DNA of 64,000 nt from Vibrio sp. HA2012 (GTDB taxonomy: Bacteria > Pseudomonadota > Gammaproteobacteria > Enterobacterales > Vibrionaceae): the NCBI RefSeq assembly GCF_002812955.1, contig NZ_PFXK01000002.1:62001-126000 (forward strand), given 5' to 3'. The number at the start of each line of letters is the position of its first letter. Position 1 is the first letter of the stretch. Made by a program: the position numbers and the translations under genes. This document shows positions 16,944-27,836 of this stretch, one piece after another. Under the pieces are notes generated by a model. It ran no database searches and was not told the origin of the DNA. It worked only from the letters and a program-made list of their open reading frames with translations.

Positions 16944-17225
16944 TTAATGCTCTGGTGGCATCGGTGGCTGATGATTTTTCATAAATGTATTCAATTCCAG
17001 TTCTGTTACTTCTTTATTGTGGTCTGCATCGATTTGGTTAAAGTCATTCCTCATTGGCCCTTTAAGTTCATCTTGATCTAACACCCCATCTCCGTTGCTA
17101 TCCATAGCTGAAAAGCTAGGGGGTTCTGGAGGATTATGTGAATTGTCATTAGGGAATGCAGATGACTGAGCCGAAGCTAATACGAGTATCATAGTTAATA
17201 TGGCGATATTTTTATTCAAAATCAT
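16944..17225 (-). CDS. Small secreted EF-hand protein
   Basis: 93 residues: signal peptide (ILTMILVLASAQSSA), a proline-rich linker (NPPEPPSFS), then two EF-hand loops, DSNGDGVLDQDE and DADHNKEVTELE. The first is canonical with Asp at 1, 3 and 5 and Glu at 12; the second has Asp, Asp, Asn and a final Glu. The tail is again proline-rich (PPMPPEH). A periplasmic Ca2+-binding role is inferred. Start at 17225 follows a GGAGAG site. No partner is evident in the neighbourhood. Confidence 0.8.
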   Translation of the reverse strand: MILNKNIAILTMILVLASAQSSAFPNDNSHNPPEPPSFSAMDSNGDGVLDQDELKGPMRNDFNQIDADHNKEVTELELNTFMKNHQPPMPPEH

Positions 17226-17340
17226 TCTCTCCTGAGTGGTATGTATGAACCTTGTTTTGGAGCAGAATAAAATATGTAAGTTTCAATATTTACATAAACT
17301 TACAATGGACAAGACATATAAATGATGAATAAAAGTCTGT

Positions 17341-17652
17341 TTATACTCTTTTTTTGGTTGGCTTTGCCTGTGATTTTAACCGGCGCATGAACTGGTCGAA
17401 TGGTTTCGCAAGTTCTTCAAAAAGCGGATGTTTTCTGTGTTCCAGCATGACTTCGCCTAACAGTTTAATTCCAATAATAAAATTGTTTTTTTCTTGTTCT
17501 GTTATGCCATCAATTTGACCCACTTTGTCCAAGATCTGGAAAAGGTCATCGTGGCAGGCAAAATCGAATTTAATGTGTTTCAGATGGCTGCAGTCAATAC
17601 CGTCTTTGTCTTTTACCGGTGCAATATCGATTTGATACAGATGTTTTTTCAT
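17341..17652 (-). CDS. DUF3861-type protein
   Basis: 103 residues from the ATG at 17652, preceded by AAGGAACCCTAT; a longer frame up to 17751 overlaps the recombinase gene and has no ribosome site. The start MKKHLYQIDIAPVKDKDG and the later FDFACHDDLFQIL resemble the DUF3861 family, small cytoplasmic proteins of unknown role. The tail is strongly basic (RRLKSQAKPTKKRV). It lies 19 bp after the recombinase-like gene in the same direction, so the two are probably co-transcribed. Confidence 0.7.
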   Translation of the reverse strand: MKKHLYQIDIAPVKDKDGIDCSHLKHIKFDFACHDDLFQILDKVGQIDGITEQEKNNFIIGIKLLGEVMLEHRKHPLFEELAKPFDQFMRRLKSQAKPTKKRV

Positions 17653-17671
17653 ATAGGGTTCCTTATTAAAT

Positions 17672-18370
17672 TTAAAGGTGTTCTTTATTATGATGGTGTT
17701 TATTTCTAACGAGTCCTTTCCTGTGAGGCTTATCGCCATGTTTTCTGCCATGTCCTCTCTCTCGCAGATGACCTAGTTCATCTTGATCTTTTATTTTCGC
17801 TTTTACCCGTTTTACTGTAGACAGGCTGGCTCCCGTTTCTTCTGCAACGTTTTGAAGAGTTTTCCCCTCGAAAAGAGCCTGAGCAATTTCTCTATGTTTT
17901 CCTTCGTCTCTTTTGCGTCCTCTGAATTTTGCTTTCCAGTTTTCATGATCTTCTCTCAACGCTCTTCTGCCCATTTCTGCAGCAAAAATACGACGATGAT
18001 GCTCTGAATCAGCATACCCCTGTAGCATCTTTATCAGAGAATCCGTGATTGAATCGTCAAGTCTGAACTCCAGAGATTGAACCAGAGTCTTGATGGTTAT
18101 ACCTCGATTAATCAGATGCTTAATGTTACTGACACAGGTAGCAAATTCTTTTCCTAGTTCATCGATCCACCAAACGGTCAGCTCATCGCCTTGCTGTAGT
18201 TTTGTATTCAGTTCAGAGAATCGTGGTCTTTCCAGCAGAGGAATATTCCCCCGGATCTTTGTTTCCATGATTAGTTGAATGTTTTCATTATAGTTTTTGA
18301 GTGCATCTATCCGATTGTCGATATCTTTAATCTTCGGTGAGATACGAATATAACCATAGCATACAGTCAT
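17672..18370 (-). CDS. Serine recombinase (resolvase/invertase)-like protein with altered active site
   Basis: 232 residues. The N-terminal resolvase-type domain (about 1-130) has the expected GYIRIS with Ser11 and Arg9, and ERPRFSEL with Arg48. The usual D-R-L-G-R motif reads DELGKE, so Glu71 and Lys74 replace two arginines needed for catalysis. An HTH of the Hin/resolvase type follows (IAQALFEGKTLQNVAEETGA), then a His/Lys-rich tail (RGHGRKHGDKPHRKG, HHHNKEHL). The start at 18370 has AAAGGAG. It may bind DNA without recombining it. No inverted repeats or cargo typical of a mobile element are nearby, and DUF3861 follows 19 bp later. Confidence 0.78.
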   Translation of the reverse strand: MTVCYGYIRISPKIKDIDNRIDALKNYNENIQLIMETKIRGNIPLLERPRFSELNTKLQQGDELTVWWIDELGKEFATCVSNIKHLINRGITIKTLVQSLEFRLDDSITDSLIKMLQGYADSEHHRRIFAAEMGRRALREDHENWKAKFRGRKRDEGKHREIAQALFEGKTLQNVAEETGASLSTVKRVKAKIKDQDELGHLRERGHGRKHGDKPHRKGLVRNKHHHNKEHL

Positions 18371-18388
18371 AATGACTCCTTTTTGTTT

Positions 18389-18450
18389 GGCTCACTTAGT
18401 GGTATGGCTCATAATAGATCGAAAAAGTGAACCTTTCAACCTAATGAGCC
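18389..18450. repeat. Three GGCTCA half-sites before the recombinase-like gene
   Basis: GGCTCA occurs at 18389-18394 and 18406-18411, and inverted (TGAGCC) at 18445-18450, all within 80 bp of the recombinase-like start. The layout of two direct and one inverted copy suggests an operator or residual recombination site. Function is inferred. Confidence 0.4.
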
Positions 18451-18616
18451 CGAATTGTGTATCTAATGTGCGAGAACTGGTGAAATGAATGTTTATAACT
18501 ATATTCAAAATATGTACTTTTTCGCAGAGAGTTGATGGTTTCTTTTTTCTCTTTTTGTGATCAAATTCTCTGATGTTTCTCTGAATTATTGAAGAAGATA
18601 TGCTTTACATCTATGA

Positions 18617-18630
18617 TGTAACCGGTTCCA
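18617..18630. promoter_or_regulatory. AscG-type operator before 6-phospho-beta-glucosidase 1
   Basis: TGTAACCGGTTCCA, an imperfect palindrome around AACCGGTT, lies 41-54 bp before the GH1 start. The same motif precedes the other GH1 gene and the PTS operon. A possible CRP site (TGTGA-N6-TCTCT) is at 18556-18571. Confidence 0.7.
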
Positions 18631-18667
18631 AATTGGGTTTTTTACACACATAAACGGTAAAGGGTGA

Positions 18668-20107
<1,440 letters not shown>

Positions 20108-20125
20108 AAAATAGCCAGTGATGAC

Positions 20126-20163
20126 ATACCCTCTGAACCTTTTGGTTCCGAGGGTATTTTTTT
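20126..20163 (+). terminator. Strong terminator after GH1 copy 1
   Basis: ATACCCTC and GAGGGTAT, with an inner GAACC-TTTT-GGTTC, form a long hairpin with one internal mismatch, followed by a run of seven Ts. Confidence 0.92.
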
Positions 20164-20277
20164 GTTAGCTCAGAGCGATAGCTGTCGCTATTTTGTGCAT
20201 TATTCAGTTGAGAAAATGATCCAATTCACACAAATAACTTCTCACAGATGCAAAAGCTGAAATTATTTTTATTATTT

Positions 20278-20295
20278 CATCGAAACGTTTCGATG
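20278..20295. promoter_or_regulatory. RbsR operator (perfect 18-bp palindrome)
   Basis: CATCGAAACGTTTCGATG is perfectly symmetric and lies about 95 bp before rbsD. The core CGAAACGTTTCG is the known type bound by RbsR, and the rbsR gene at the end of this operon has the matching recognition helix STSTVSHV. Confidence 0.88.
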
Positions 20296-20388
20296 GGTTT
20301 CCTGAGCGATATGAATGCCGGCTTAAATGCCGGATAAATAATGAAACCAGGTGAATAATTCTGCCGTGGCATAAATAAGAGGCTGAAC

Positions 20389-20808
20389 ATGAAAAAAGGT
20401 GTATTACTGAATTCTGAGATTTCTCATCTGGTGTCTACTCTTGGGCATACAGATGAACTAACCGTGTGTGATGCCGGATTACCTGTGCCGGAAGGAGTTA
20501 AGCGCATTGATCTGGCTTTGACGCAGGGTATTCCGGGTTTTATTGATACTGCCAGAACTATTCTGGCTGAAACACAAGTTGAATCGGTGGTGATGGCTCA
20601 GGAGTTTATGCTGGTGAGCCCTGATCTGCATGCTGCCCTGGTTGAATTGCTGGATCAGGAAAAGAATTACAGTGGAAAAGAGATCACCAGAGAGTACCTG
20701 AGCCATGACGCTTTCAAACAACGTACGCAGCAGAGTCGTGCCATAGTGCGTACTGGTGAGTGTACGCCATATGCTAATGTGATTTTCTGTTCTGGTGTGG
20801 TGTTTTAA
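20389..20808 (+). CDS. rbsD: D-ribose pyranase RbsD
   Basis: 139 residues, the normal RbsD length. It begins MKKGVLLNSEISHLVSTLGHTDE and has the family segments DAGLPVPEGVKRIDLALTQGIP and, near the end, RTGECTPYANVIFCSGVVF, which contains conserved pocket residues. It interconverts pyranose and furanose forms of ribose so that RbsK can phosphorylate it. First gene of rbsDACBKR; rbsA follows after 22 bp. Expression is probably controlled by RbsR through the upstream palindrome. Confidence 0.96.
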   Translation: MKKGVLLNSEISHLVSTLGHTDELTVCDAGLPVPEGVKRIDLALTQGIPGFIDTARTILAETQVESVVMAQEFMLVSPDLHAALVELLDQEKNYSGKEITREYLSHDAFKQRTQQSRAIVRTGECTPYANVIFCSGVVF

Positions 20809-20830
20809 CCGGTAGAAGTGAGGATAAATT

Positions 20831-22336
20831 ATGACTCAACCCATACTGGAACTCAGAGAAATAGAAAAGACCTTTCCCGGGGTGAAAGCGCTGGATAAAG
20901 CCAGTCTAAATGTTTACAGCGGGAAAGTGATGGCGCTTATGGGAGAAAATGGTGCCGGTAAGTCCACACTGATGAAAGTGCTGACTGGCATATATTCTTG
21001 TGATTCCGGGCATATTCGTTACCAGAGAGAACCGGCGGCATTTAAAGGGCCGAGAGATTCACAGGAAGCCGGTATCAGTATTATTCATCAGGAACTTAAC
21101 CTGATCCCAGAACTGACTATTGCGGAAAATATTTTTCTGGGTCGGGAATTTACCGGAGCCGCAGGAAAGATTCAGTGGGGAAAAACTTATGCTGAGGCAG
21201 ACAGGCTACTGGCCAGGCTGAATGTAAAACGCAGTTCAAAGACGTTGTTGGGAGCTTTGAGTCTGGGAGAGCAGCAGATGGTCGAAATTGCTAAGGCTCT
21301 GTCTTTTGATTCCAAAGTTATCATTATGGATGAGCCAACGGATGCCTTGACCGATAACGAAACCGCATCGTTGTTTAATGTCATTAATGAGTTGCGTGCA
21401 GAAGGGCGTGGCATTGTTTATATCTCCCATCGTCTGAAAGAAATCTTTGAAATCTGTGATGACATTACTGTGCTCCGGGACGGGAGGTTTATCGCTGAAT
21501 GCGCAGTCAGTGAGACCGATGAAGATGGTCTGATTGAAATGATGGTGGGACGTAAACTGGAAGAGCAGTATCCGCGGGTTGATGTCCGGCATGGTGCTAC
21601 TTGTCTTGAGGTTCAGGGACTGACCGGTTCAGGAGTACACAATGTCAGTTTTTTACTGCAGAGAGGTGAAATTCTCGGTGTATCGGGGCTTATGGGAGCT
21701 GGCCGGACAGAGTTGATGAAAGTTCTCTACGGAGCCCTGCCAAGAGAATCCGGGGTGACTCGCCTGAACGGGAAAGATATTCACCCTGCAACACCTTATG
21801 ATGGTTTGAATGCCGGTATTGCATATATATCAGAAGATCGTAAAGGTGACGGTCTTGTGCTGGGTTTATCCGTTAAGGAGAACATGTCGTTATGTGCACT
21901 GGCTCAGCTCACCCGCCACGGAAAAATTCGTCATGAGGATGAAGCTATTGCGGTAGAAGACTTCATCCGGCTATTTAATATTAAAACACCGGGGCGGGAT
22001 CAGATTATTGGCAACTTGTCCGGAGGGAATCAGCAAAAGGTGGCTATAGCTAAGGGACTGATGACCAAACCTAAAGTGCTTATTTTAGATGAGCCGACGC
22101 GAGGAGTGGATGTCGGAGCAAAGAAAGAGATCTACCAGTTGATCAATCAGTTTAAAGAAGAAGGTATGAGCATCATCCTGGTGTCATCGGAGATGCCGGA
22201 AGTGCTGGGAATGAGTGACCGTATCATTGTTATGCATGAAGGACGGATCACGGGTGAATTTGACGTGAAAGAAGCCAATCAGGAAAAACTGCTGGCCTGT
22301 GCCGTCGGAAAAAATATTGATGAGGAAGCAGCATGA
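20831..22336 (+). CDS. rbsA: Ribose ABC transporter ATPase RbsA
   Basis: 501-residue sugar ABC ATPase with two nucleotide-binding domains. Domain 1 has Walker [11 protein letters not shown], signature LSLGEQQM and Walker [12 protein letters not shown]. Domain 2 begins near residue 250 and has an altered P-loop region ([10 protein letters not shown]), signature [13 protein letters not shown] and Walker [13 protein letters not shown], as is usual for this class. It overlaps rbsC by 4 bp (ATGA). It drives ribose import with RbsB and RbsC. Confidence 0.95.
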   Translation: MTQPILELREIEKTFPGVKALDKASLNVYSGKVMALMGENGAGKSTLMKVLTGIYSCDSGHIRYQREPAAFKGPRDSQEAGISIIHQELNLIPELTIAENIFLGREFTGAAGKIQWGKTYAEADRLLARLNVKRSSKTLLGALSLGEQQMVEIAKALSFDSKVIIMDEPTDALTDNETASLFNVINELRAEGRGIVYISHRLKEIFEICDDITVLRDGRFIAECAVSETDEDGLIEMMVGRKLEEQYPRVDVRHGATCLEVQGLTGSGVHNVSFLLQRGEILGVSGLMGAGRTELMKVLYGALPRESGVTRLNGKDIHPATPYDGLNAGIAYISEDRKGDGLVLGLSVKENMSLCALAQLTRHGKIRHEDEAIAVEDFIRLFNIKTPGRDQIIGNLSGGNQQKVAIAKGLMTKPKVLILDEPTRGVDVGAKKEIYQLINQFKEEGMSIILVSSEMPEVLGMSDRIIVMHEGRITGEFDVKEANQEKLLACAVGKNIDEEAA

Positions 22337-23316
22337 ATGCAAGAGCTATTAATAACCAGGACGATAAACCGGGAAAGAAATGGCTGAGTAAAGAGTGGCT
22401 GATCGAGCAGAAGTCACTGATTGCCCTTCTGGTTTTAATCGTAGTGGTATCGTTTCTGAATCCTAATTTTTTTACTATAGATAACCTGCTGAATATCCTG
22501 CGTCAGACTTCTGTCAATGCCATTATTGCGGTAGGAATGACGCTGGTTATCCTGACTGCCGGCATTGATCTGAGTGTTGGCTCGGTTCTGGCTCTGTGTG
22601 GTGCTTTTGCTGCCAGTATGATTGCGCTGGAAATACCCGTTCTGGTTGCTGTCCCCGTTGCATTACTCGCAGGAGCCATACTGGGAGCCATTAGCGGTAT
22701 CATTATCGCAAAAGGCAAGGTACAGGCTTTTATTGCCACATTGGTGACGATGACGCTGCTGCGTGGTGTCACTATGGTATTTACTGATGGGCGGCCCATC
22801 TCTACCGGCTTTACTGATACGGCGGATACATTTGCCTGGTTTGGTACGGGGTATACTCTGGGGATCCCGGTTCCTGTCTGGCTGATGGTGCTCTCTTTTG
22901 CTGCAGCCTGGTACCTTTTGCATCACACCCGTTTTGGCCGCTATGTGTATGCACTTGGTGGTAATGAATCGGCTACCCGCTTGTCCGGAATCAATGTTGA
23001 CCGGGTGAAGATAGGTGTTTATAGCATTTGTGGTCTGCTTTCTGCTTTGGCGGGAATTATTGTGACCTCTCGTCTTTCATCGGCTCAGCCAACTGCAGGA
23101 ATGGGTTATGAGCTGGATGCTATTGCTGCCGTCGTACTTGGCGGTACGAGTTTAGCCGGCGGTAAAGGCCGGATTATGGGAACGCTGGTCGGGGCTCTGA
23201 TTATTGGTTTTCTGAATAATGCACTGAACCTGCTGGATGTTTCTTCCTATTACCAAATGATTGCTAAGGCAAGTGTGATCTTGCTGGCAGTATTGGTAGA
23301 TAACAAAAACAAGTAA
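22333..23316 (+). CDS. rbsC: Ribose ABC transporter permease RbsC
   Basis: 327-residue inner-membrane permease of the BPD_transp_2 (AraH/RbsC) type with a short polar N-terminus, then 8-10 helices. Landmarks are [24 protein letters not shown] in the first half and [24 protein letters not shown] near the end, the cytoplasmic coupling region. Overlap with rbsA indicates translational coupling. A 57-bp gap then leads to rbsB and holds a small hairpin (ATCAGC/GCTGAT, 23332-23352), like the intercistronic element often placed before highly expressed binding-protein genes. Confidence 0.95.
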   Translation: MNARAINNQDDKPGKKWLSKEWLIEQKSLIALLVLIVVVSFLNPNFFTIDNLLNILRQTSVNAIIAVGMTLVILTAGIDLSVGSVLALCGAFAASMIALEIPVLVAVPVALLAGAILGAISGIIIAKGKVQAFIATLVTMTLLRGVTMVFTDGRPISTGFTDTADTFAWFGTGYTLGIPVPVWLMVLSFAAAWYLLHHTRFGRYVYALGGNESATRLSGINVDRVKIGVYSICGLLSALAGIIVTSRLSSAQPTAGMGYELDAIAAVVLGGTSLAGGKGRIMGTLVGALIIGFLNNALNLLDVSSYYQMIAKASVILLAVLVDNKNK

Positions 23317-23373
23317 CCCTCAACCCTACTCATCAGCACTAAACCGGCTGATAAAAATAAAAGGATCATAATC

Positions 23374-24252
23374 ATGAAAAAAATGATGACACTGATTTCT
23401 GCGGCTTTGCTTTCTTCCACTGTTTCTGTGTCGGCACAGGCAAAAGATACGATTGCTATTGTATTGTCGACACTGAACAATCCATTCTTTGTGACTATGA
23501 AAGATGGTGCAGAAGCTAAAGCTGAGGAACTGGGCTATAACCTGATTGTACTGGATTCACAGAATGACCCAAGTAAAGAACTGTCGAACGTTGAAGATCT
23601 TACTGTGCGTGGTGTAAAAGCGATTCTGATCAATCCGACCGATTCTGATGCTGTATCGAATGCAATCCGTATGGTAAACCGTTCCGATATTCCGGTACTG
23701 ACACTGGATCGTGGTGCCAGCCGTGGTGATGTAGTGAGTCATATTGCTTCTGATAACGTAGCCGGAGGTGAAATGGCCGGTCGCTTTGTTGTGGAAAAAG
23801 TGGGCGAACAAGCCAGAGTTATCCAGTTGGAAGGGATTGCCGGAACATCGGCTGCGCGTGAACGTGGCGAAGGTTTTATGAATGTTGTGAAAAGCAGCCA
23901 AATGGATCTGCTGGCAAGTCAACCTGCTGATTTTGACCGTACAAAAGGGTTGAATGTGATGGAAAACTTGCTGGCCGCTAATCCTGATGCACAAGCGGTC
24001 TTTGCCCAGAATGATGAAATGGCTCTGGGGGCTCTGCGTGCAGTTCAGGCTTCCGGTAAAGAGGTAATGATTGTCGGTTTTGATGGTACTGATGATGGTA
24101 TTGCTGCAGTGAAGCGTGGTGATATGGCTGCGACGATTGCTCAGCAGCCGGAGCTGATTGGTGCTCTGGGTGTAGAAACAGCAGATAAGGTACTGAAAGG
24201 GGAGGCGGTTGATAAATATATTCCGGTTCCGCTAAAAGTTATTACTCAGTAA
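23374..24252 (+). CDS. rbsB: Ribose-binding periplasmic protein RbsB
   Basis: 292 residues with a Sec signal peptide ([19 protein letters not shown]). The mature protein starts [23 protein letters not shown], the standard RbsB opening with ligand-contacting residues. Later landmarks are [24 protein letters not shown] and [10 protein letters not shown], all of which line the ribose pocket. It delivers ribose to RbsAC and in related bacteria also serves the ribose chemoreceptor. A good AAAAGGA ribosome site lies 10 bp upstream. Confidence 0.96.
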   Translation: MKKMMTLISAALLSSTVSVSAQAKDTIAIVLSTLNNPFFVTMKDGAEAKAEELGYNLIVLDSQNDPSKELSNVEDLTVRGVKAILINPTDSDAVSNAIRMVNRSDIPVLTLDRGASRGDVVSHIASDNVAGGEMAGRFVVEKVGEQARVIQLEGIAGTSAARERGEGFMNVVKSSQMDLLASQPADFDRTKGLNVMENLLAANPDAQAVFAQNDEMALGALRAVQASGKEVMIVGFDGTDDGIAAVKRGDMAATIAQQPELIGALGVETADKVLKGEAVDKYIPVPLKVITQ

Positions 24253-24341
24253 GTTTCCGGTATGCCGCCCCTTTTCCTCCGGGAGCTGGGGCGATTTTCG
24301 GTTATACGAATTAAGGTTTGCAGCAGTTTGAGGATTGTCTT

Positions 24342-25271
24342 ATGAATAGATTAGTGGTTTTAGGCAGTGTTAATGCAGACCATGTGCTGCAGGTGCCTGT
24401 GTTCCCGCGTCCAGGGGAAACGCTTCATGGTCACCATTATCAGGTGCTTCCTGGAGGGAAGGGTGCCAATCAAGCGGTCGCTGCAGCTCGGTTGAATGCC
24501 GATATCGGATTTGTAGCATGTGTTGGGGACGATGCTTTTGGTATTACAATGCGGGAAAATTTTAAATGTGATGGTATTAATACCCGTGGCGTAAAAATTC
24601 AGCCGGGTTGTCCGACAGGTATTGCGATGATTCAGGTAAGTGCGAGTGGTGAAAACAGTATTTGTATTTCGGCTGAAGCCAATGCAAAACTGACTGCTGA
24701 ATCAATCGAAACAGATCTTTCTGCTATCAGGCAGGCTGAATATCTGCTGATGCAATTGGAAACACCGATGGATGGGGTTGAGCGAGCCGCTGCAGAAGCT
24801 TGTGTATCCGGCACTAAAGTTATTCTGAATCCGGCTCCGGCAAAGACGTTATCAGACTCATTGCTGCGCTGTGTCGACATTATTACGCCGAATGAAACCG
24901 AAGCCGAAGTCCTGACCGGTATTACGGTCAGTGATGATGAGTCTGCACAGAATGCTTCCGATATACTGCACGCAAAAGGTATTGATACTGTGATCATCAC
25001 ATTGGGGGCTCAGGGAGTATGGCTCAGTCAGCGTGGCTGTGGGCAGCGGATCTCCGGATTTCCGGTTCAGGCGGTGGATACGACTGCCGCAGGAGATACG
25101 TTTAACGGCGCTTTTGTTACCGGTCTGCTAAATGGCTTATCTGCCGAATCCGCGATAACATACGCTAATGCTGCTGCTGCACTATCAGTAACTCGTTTCG
25201 GAGCACAGACTTCTATCCCGAATAGTGCAGAGGTGGAGGATTTTCTTAAGCAGCACACTGATTTTTCTTAG
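24342..25271 (+). CDS. rbsK: Ribokinase RbsK
   Basis: 309-residue PfkB-family kinase that makes ribose 5-phosphate. The start ATG at 24342 gives the family start MNRLVVLGSVNADHV and has GAGGA nearby; an earlier start at 24318 would add eight odd residues. Motifs seen are the substrate GGKGANQAVAAARL, ILNPAPAKTL and the catalytic DTTAAGDTFNGAF with the anion-hole GAGD-type loop and general-base aspartate. It sits 89 bp after rbsB and 46 bp before rbsR. Confidence 0.95.
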   Translation: MNRLVVLGSVNADHVLQVPVFPRPGETLHGHHYQVLPGGKGANQAVAAARLNADIGFVACVGDDAFGITMRENFKCDGINTRGVKIQPGCPTGIAMIQVSASGENSICISAEANAKLTAESIETDLSAIRQAEYLLMQLETPMDGVERAAAEACVSGTKVILNPAPAKTLSDSLLRCVDIITPNETEAEVLTGITVSDDESAQNASDILHAKGIDTVIITLGAQGVWLSQRGCGQRISGFPVQAVDTTAAGDTFNGAFVTGLLNGLSAESAITYANAAAALSVTRFGAQTSIPNSAEVEDFLKQHTDFS

Positions 25272-25317
25272 CACTGTATACTGAATAGTATTAACGCCGG
25301 TTCAGAAAGGGGATGAT

Positions 25318-26322
25318 ATGGCGACGATGAAGGACATTGCGAAACTGGCTGGAGTTTCTACTTCGACCGTAAGCCATGTGATCAATCAAACCCGCTATGT
25401 CAGTGAGGAGATTTCTGAACGGGTAAATAATGCTGCCAGACAATTGAATTATGCACCATCTGCGCTGGCACGCAGCCTGAAGATGAACAAAACCCAAACG
25501 ATCGGTATGCTGATGACGACATCAACCAATCCATTCTTTGGTGAGGTAGTCAAAGGGGTTGAACGTAGTTGTTACCATCACGGTTATAACCTGATCCTGT
25601 GTAATACCGAAGGGGACAGTGAGCGAATGAAATCTTCCATTGATACTCTGTTGCAAAAGCGGGTTGACGGGTTGATTCTGATGTGTACGACTTTGGCCGG
25701 GGAACGAATCGAAGCATTCGAGCGTTACCCGGATGTTCCTGTTGTTGTAATGGATTGGGGACCGTTGCAGTACGCCTCAGATAAAATTCAGGATAACTCT
25801 TTTCAGGGCGGATATTTGGCAACCCAACATCTTATCGACGCCGGGCATAAGAACATAGGTTGTATTACCGGACCCCTGAACCAATATCAGGCCAAAATGC
25901 GTTATGAAGGATATAAGCGTGCTTTAGCAGAACACCAGTTGGAGATGAATATTGACTGGATCACTGAAGGTGATTTCTCCTGTGAAGGTGGTTATGCCGC
26001 TTTTTTGCAGATGCTGATGCGGGGAACACTGCCCAGTGCTTTATTTGTCTGTAACGATATGATGGCAATGGGGGTTGCGAATGCGGCCTATGAGAAGGGG
26101 ATATCTGTCCCGCAGGACATATCACTGGTCGGTTATGATGATATCCATATTGCTCAGTTTATGACACCGCCATTGACGACCATTCACCAGCCTAAGTACC
26201 GGTTGGGCAAGGCTGCCGTTGAAGCTTTGCTTGCCCGTCTGGAGAACAGGAATCTGGATGCTCAGGTTGTACAGTTGGAACCGGTGTTAGTCGCACGCAA
26301 CAGTGTAAAAACGATGGCGTAG
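25318..26322 (+). CDS. rbsR: Ribose operon repressor RbsR (LacI family)
   Basis: 334 residues. The N-terminal LacI HTH reads MKDIAKLAGVSTSTVSHVINQ, with hinge-helix residues PSALARSLKMNKTQ. The sugar-binding domain has the RbsB-like TSTNPFFGEVVKGVE and ends with ISLVGYDDIHIAQFMTPPLTTI. The recognition helix matches the CGAAACGTTTCG operator at 20278-20295, so it represses its own operon until ribose binds. AAAGGGG precedes the start. Confidence 0.95.
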   Translation: MATMKDIAKLAGVSTSTVSHVINQTRYVSEEISERVNNAARQLNYAPSALARSLKMNKTQTIGMLMTTSTNPFFGEVVKGVERSCYHHGYNLILCNTEGDSERMKSSIDTLLQKRVDGLILMCTTLAGERIEAFERYPDVPVVVMDWGPLQYASDKIQDNSFQGGYLATQHLIDAGHKNIGCITGPLNQYQAKMRYEGYKRALAEHQLEMNIDWITEGDFSCEGGYAAFLQMLMRGTLPSALFVCNDMMAMGVANAAYEKGISVPQDISLVGYDDIHIAQFMTPPLTTIHQPKYRLGKAAVEALLARLENRNLDAQVVQLEPVLVARNSVKTMA

Positions 26323-26410
26323 AAAATTTCATCAGATTGCTTATTTCTTAGTATCTTATATTGTCGATGCTGTGATAAAGTTCAAATAATTCCCATTAAC
26401 ACATACTATT

Positions 26411-27322
26411 ATGTCCACAAATAAACCTTCTGCTATTCCGGTCGGAGTGCAATTTATGCTGTTGTCTGCTTTGGGGTTCGCCCTGATGTCAGCCTGTGTA
26501 AAGCATGTCAGCAATTATCATATACCAGTGTTTGAAATCGTTGCTGCACGGGCATTGGTTTCTCTGGTTATCAGCTATCTGGATGTAAAACGTAAAAAGC
26601 TTTCTGTCTGGGGGAATAACAAATCCCTGCTACTGGCAAGAGGCATGGTAGGAACCATGGCTCTGATGTGTGTGTATTACTCTGTTACCACTTTGCCGCT
26701 GGCTGAAGCTACGATTCTGCAATATGTCCATCCTGTGTTTACTGCACTACTGGCGGTGTTGTTTTTAAAAGAAAGCATTCAAAGGGTTACGCTTATCTGC
26801 ATTTTGTTCTGTCTGGTCGGTTTGTTTTTTATTGTCAAACCGGAGATTGATGGAAACGCTCCGGTTGTTTTGCCACTGTTTAGTGTTGCGGTTGCACTAA
26901 TAGGTGCCTTTGGTAGTTCTATTGCATATGTCATTGTGCGCAAGCTGAGTAGAACGGAAGACAGCTCGGTGATCATCTTTTATTTCCCGCTGGTGGCATT
27001 ACCGGTATCTTTGATATTGATGGGGGACGGATTTGTACAGCCGGATCTTTATCTGACCTGTATTCTGGTTCTGGTTGGTATATTCACTCAGGTTGGACAG
27101 TTCGGACTGACAAAGGCGATGCAGACACAGGCGGCAGGGCAGGCCTCAGCGTATTCTTACGTACAGATTATTTTTTCTGTGCTGATTGGGGTCATTTTCT
27201 TTAATGAAATTCCGTCGATATGGACATACTTTGGCGGAGCATTAATTGTCTCCGGGGCACTGATTAATGTGTTTGGTGCGCGGCTCAAAACCGTGTGGGA
27301 CAGAAGACGTTTGAATGCCTGA
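26411..27322 (+). CDS. DMT-family (EamA) transporter
   Basis: 303 residues, about ten membrane helices in two EamA repeats (roughly residues 12-140 and 155-292). Seen: FMLLSALGFALMSACVKHV at the N-terminus, ARGMVGTMALMCVYYSVTTLPLAEATIL, and AYSYVQIIFSVLIGVIFFNEIPS in the second repeat. It is a drug/metabolite exporter of unknown substrate. It lies 88 bp after rbsR with no overlap and ends at its own terminator, so membership of the rbs operon is unlikely. It could export purines, amino acids or sugars; sequence does not decide. Confidence 0.85.
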   Translation: MSTNKPSAIPVGVQFMLLSALGFALMSACVKHVSNYHIPVFEIVAARALVSLVISYLDVKRKKLSVWGNNKSLLLARGMVGTMALMCVYYSVTTLPLAEATILQYVHPVFTALLAVLFLKESIQRVTLICILFCLVGLFFIVKPEIDGNAPVVLPLFSVAVALIGAFGSSIAYVIVRKLSRTEDSSVIIFYFPLVALPVSLILMGDGFVQPDLYLTCILVLVGIFTQVGQFGLTKAMQTQAAGQASAYSYVQIIFSVLIGVIFFNEIPSIWTYFGGALIVSGALINVFGARLKTVWDRRRLNA

Positions 27323-27327
27323 AGAAA

Positions 27328-27345
27328 AGCCCGCGTTAGCGGGCT
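27328..27345. terminator. Bidirectional terminator between the DMT transporter and dps
   Basis: AGCCCGC and GCGGGCT make a 7-bp stem with a GTTA loop, flanked by A-rich sequence on one side and TAAAAA on the other. It can serve both convergent genes. Confidence 0.75.
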
Positions 27346-27365
27346 AAAAAGTCATTAACGTATGA

Positions 27366-27836
27366 TTATTGCAGGAAGGCATTCAGCATCCAGGTCTCTT
27401 TTTCCTGCTGACTGATGTAATCACTCATCAGTGAAGCCGTCCCTTCATCGCCCAGCTCACCGGCTGCTTCCAGGATTTGACGTTGTTTGGTCAGCAAAAT
27501 ACCGTAAGCTTCCAGAATGTTATTTACCGCTTCTGTACCTCCGGTTACATTCAGTGTTTCACTGATAGAAGAAATTTCCAGATAGCGGGAGAATCCGTGT
27601 ACCGGAGTTGCTCCCAGAGTCAGGATCCGCTCAGCGATTTCATCTACTTTTTCGACCAGATCGTTATAAATTTCTTCAAATTTTGCATGTAACTGAAAGA
27701 ATTCACGTCCTTTGATATTCCAGTGATAGCCACGAACATTGGTGTACAGAACTTGATAGTCTGCAAGCAGATTATTCAGATCGCCAGCTAGTTCATTTGC
27801 TTTGACTTTGTCTAGTCCAATGATGTTCTTTTCCAT
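27366..27836 (-). CDS. dps: DNA starvation/stationary phase protection protein Dps
   Basis: 156-residue ferritin-like mini-ferritin. The ferroxidase site residues are visible in NVRGYHWNIKGREFFQLHAKFEEIYNDLVEKVDEIAERI, including the conserved His, Asp and Glu positions of inter-subunit iron sites. The tail is acidic to neutral with no long basic extension, so iron storage and peroxide detoxification are more certain than direct DNA binding. The start follows CCGGAGGACGGT. It is monocistronic. Peroxide control (OxyR) is common in the family, but no site was identified here. Confidence 0.92.
   Translation of the reverse strand: MEKNIIGLDKVKANELAGDLNNLLADYQVLYTNVRGYHWNIKGREFFQLHAKFEEIYNDLVEKVDEIAERILTLGATPVHGFSRYLEISSISETLNVTGGTEAVNNILEAYGILLTKQRQILEAAGELGDEGTASLMSDYISQQEKETWMLNAFLQ

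Noticed and set aside
17672..18370. Mobile element or invertible segment around the recombinase-like gene
   Set aside because: No flanking inverted repeats, cargo genes or target duplication were found, and the catalytic arginines are missing.
20219..20250. CRP-like half-sites before rbsD
   Set aside because: TCACA occurs twice but there is no partner TGTGA at 6-bp spacing.
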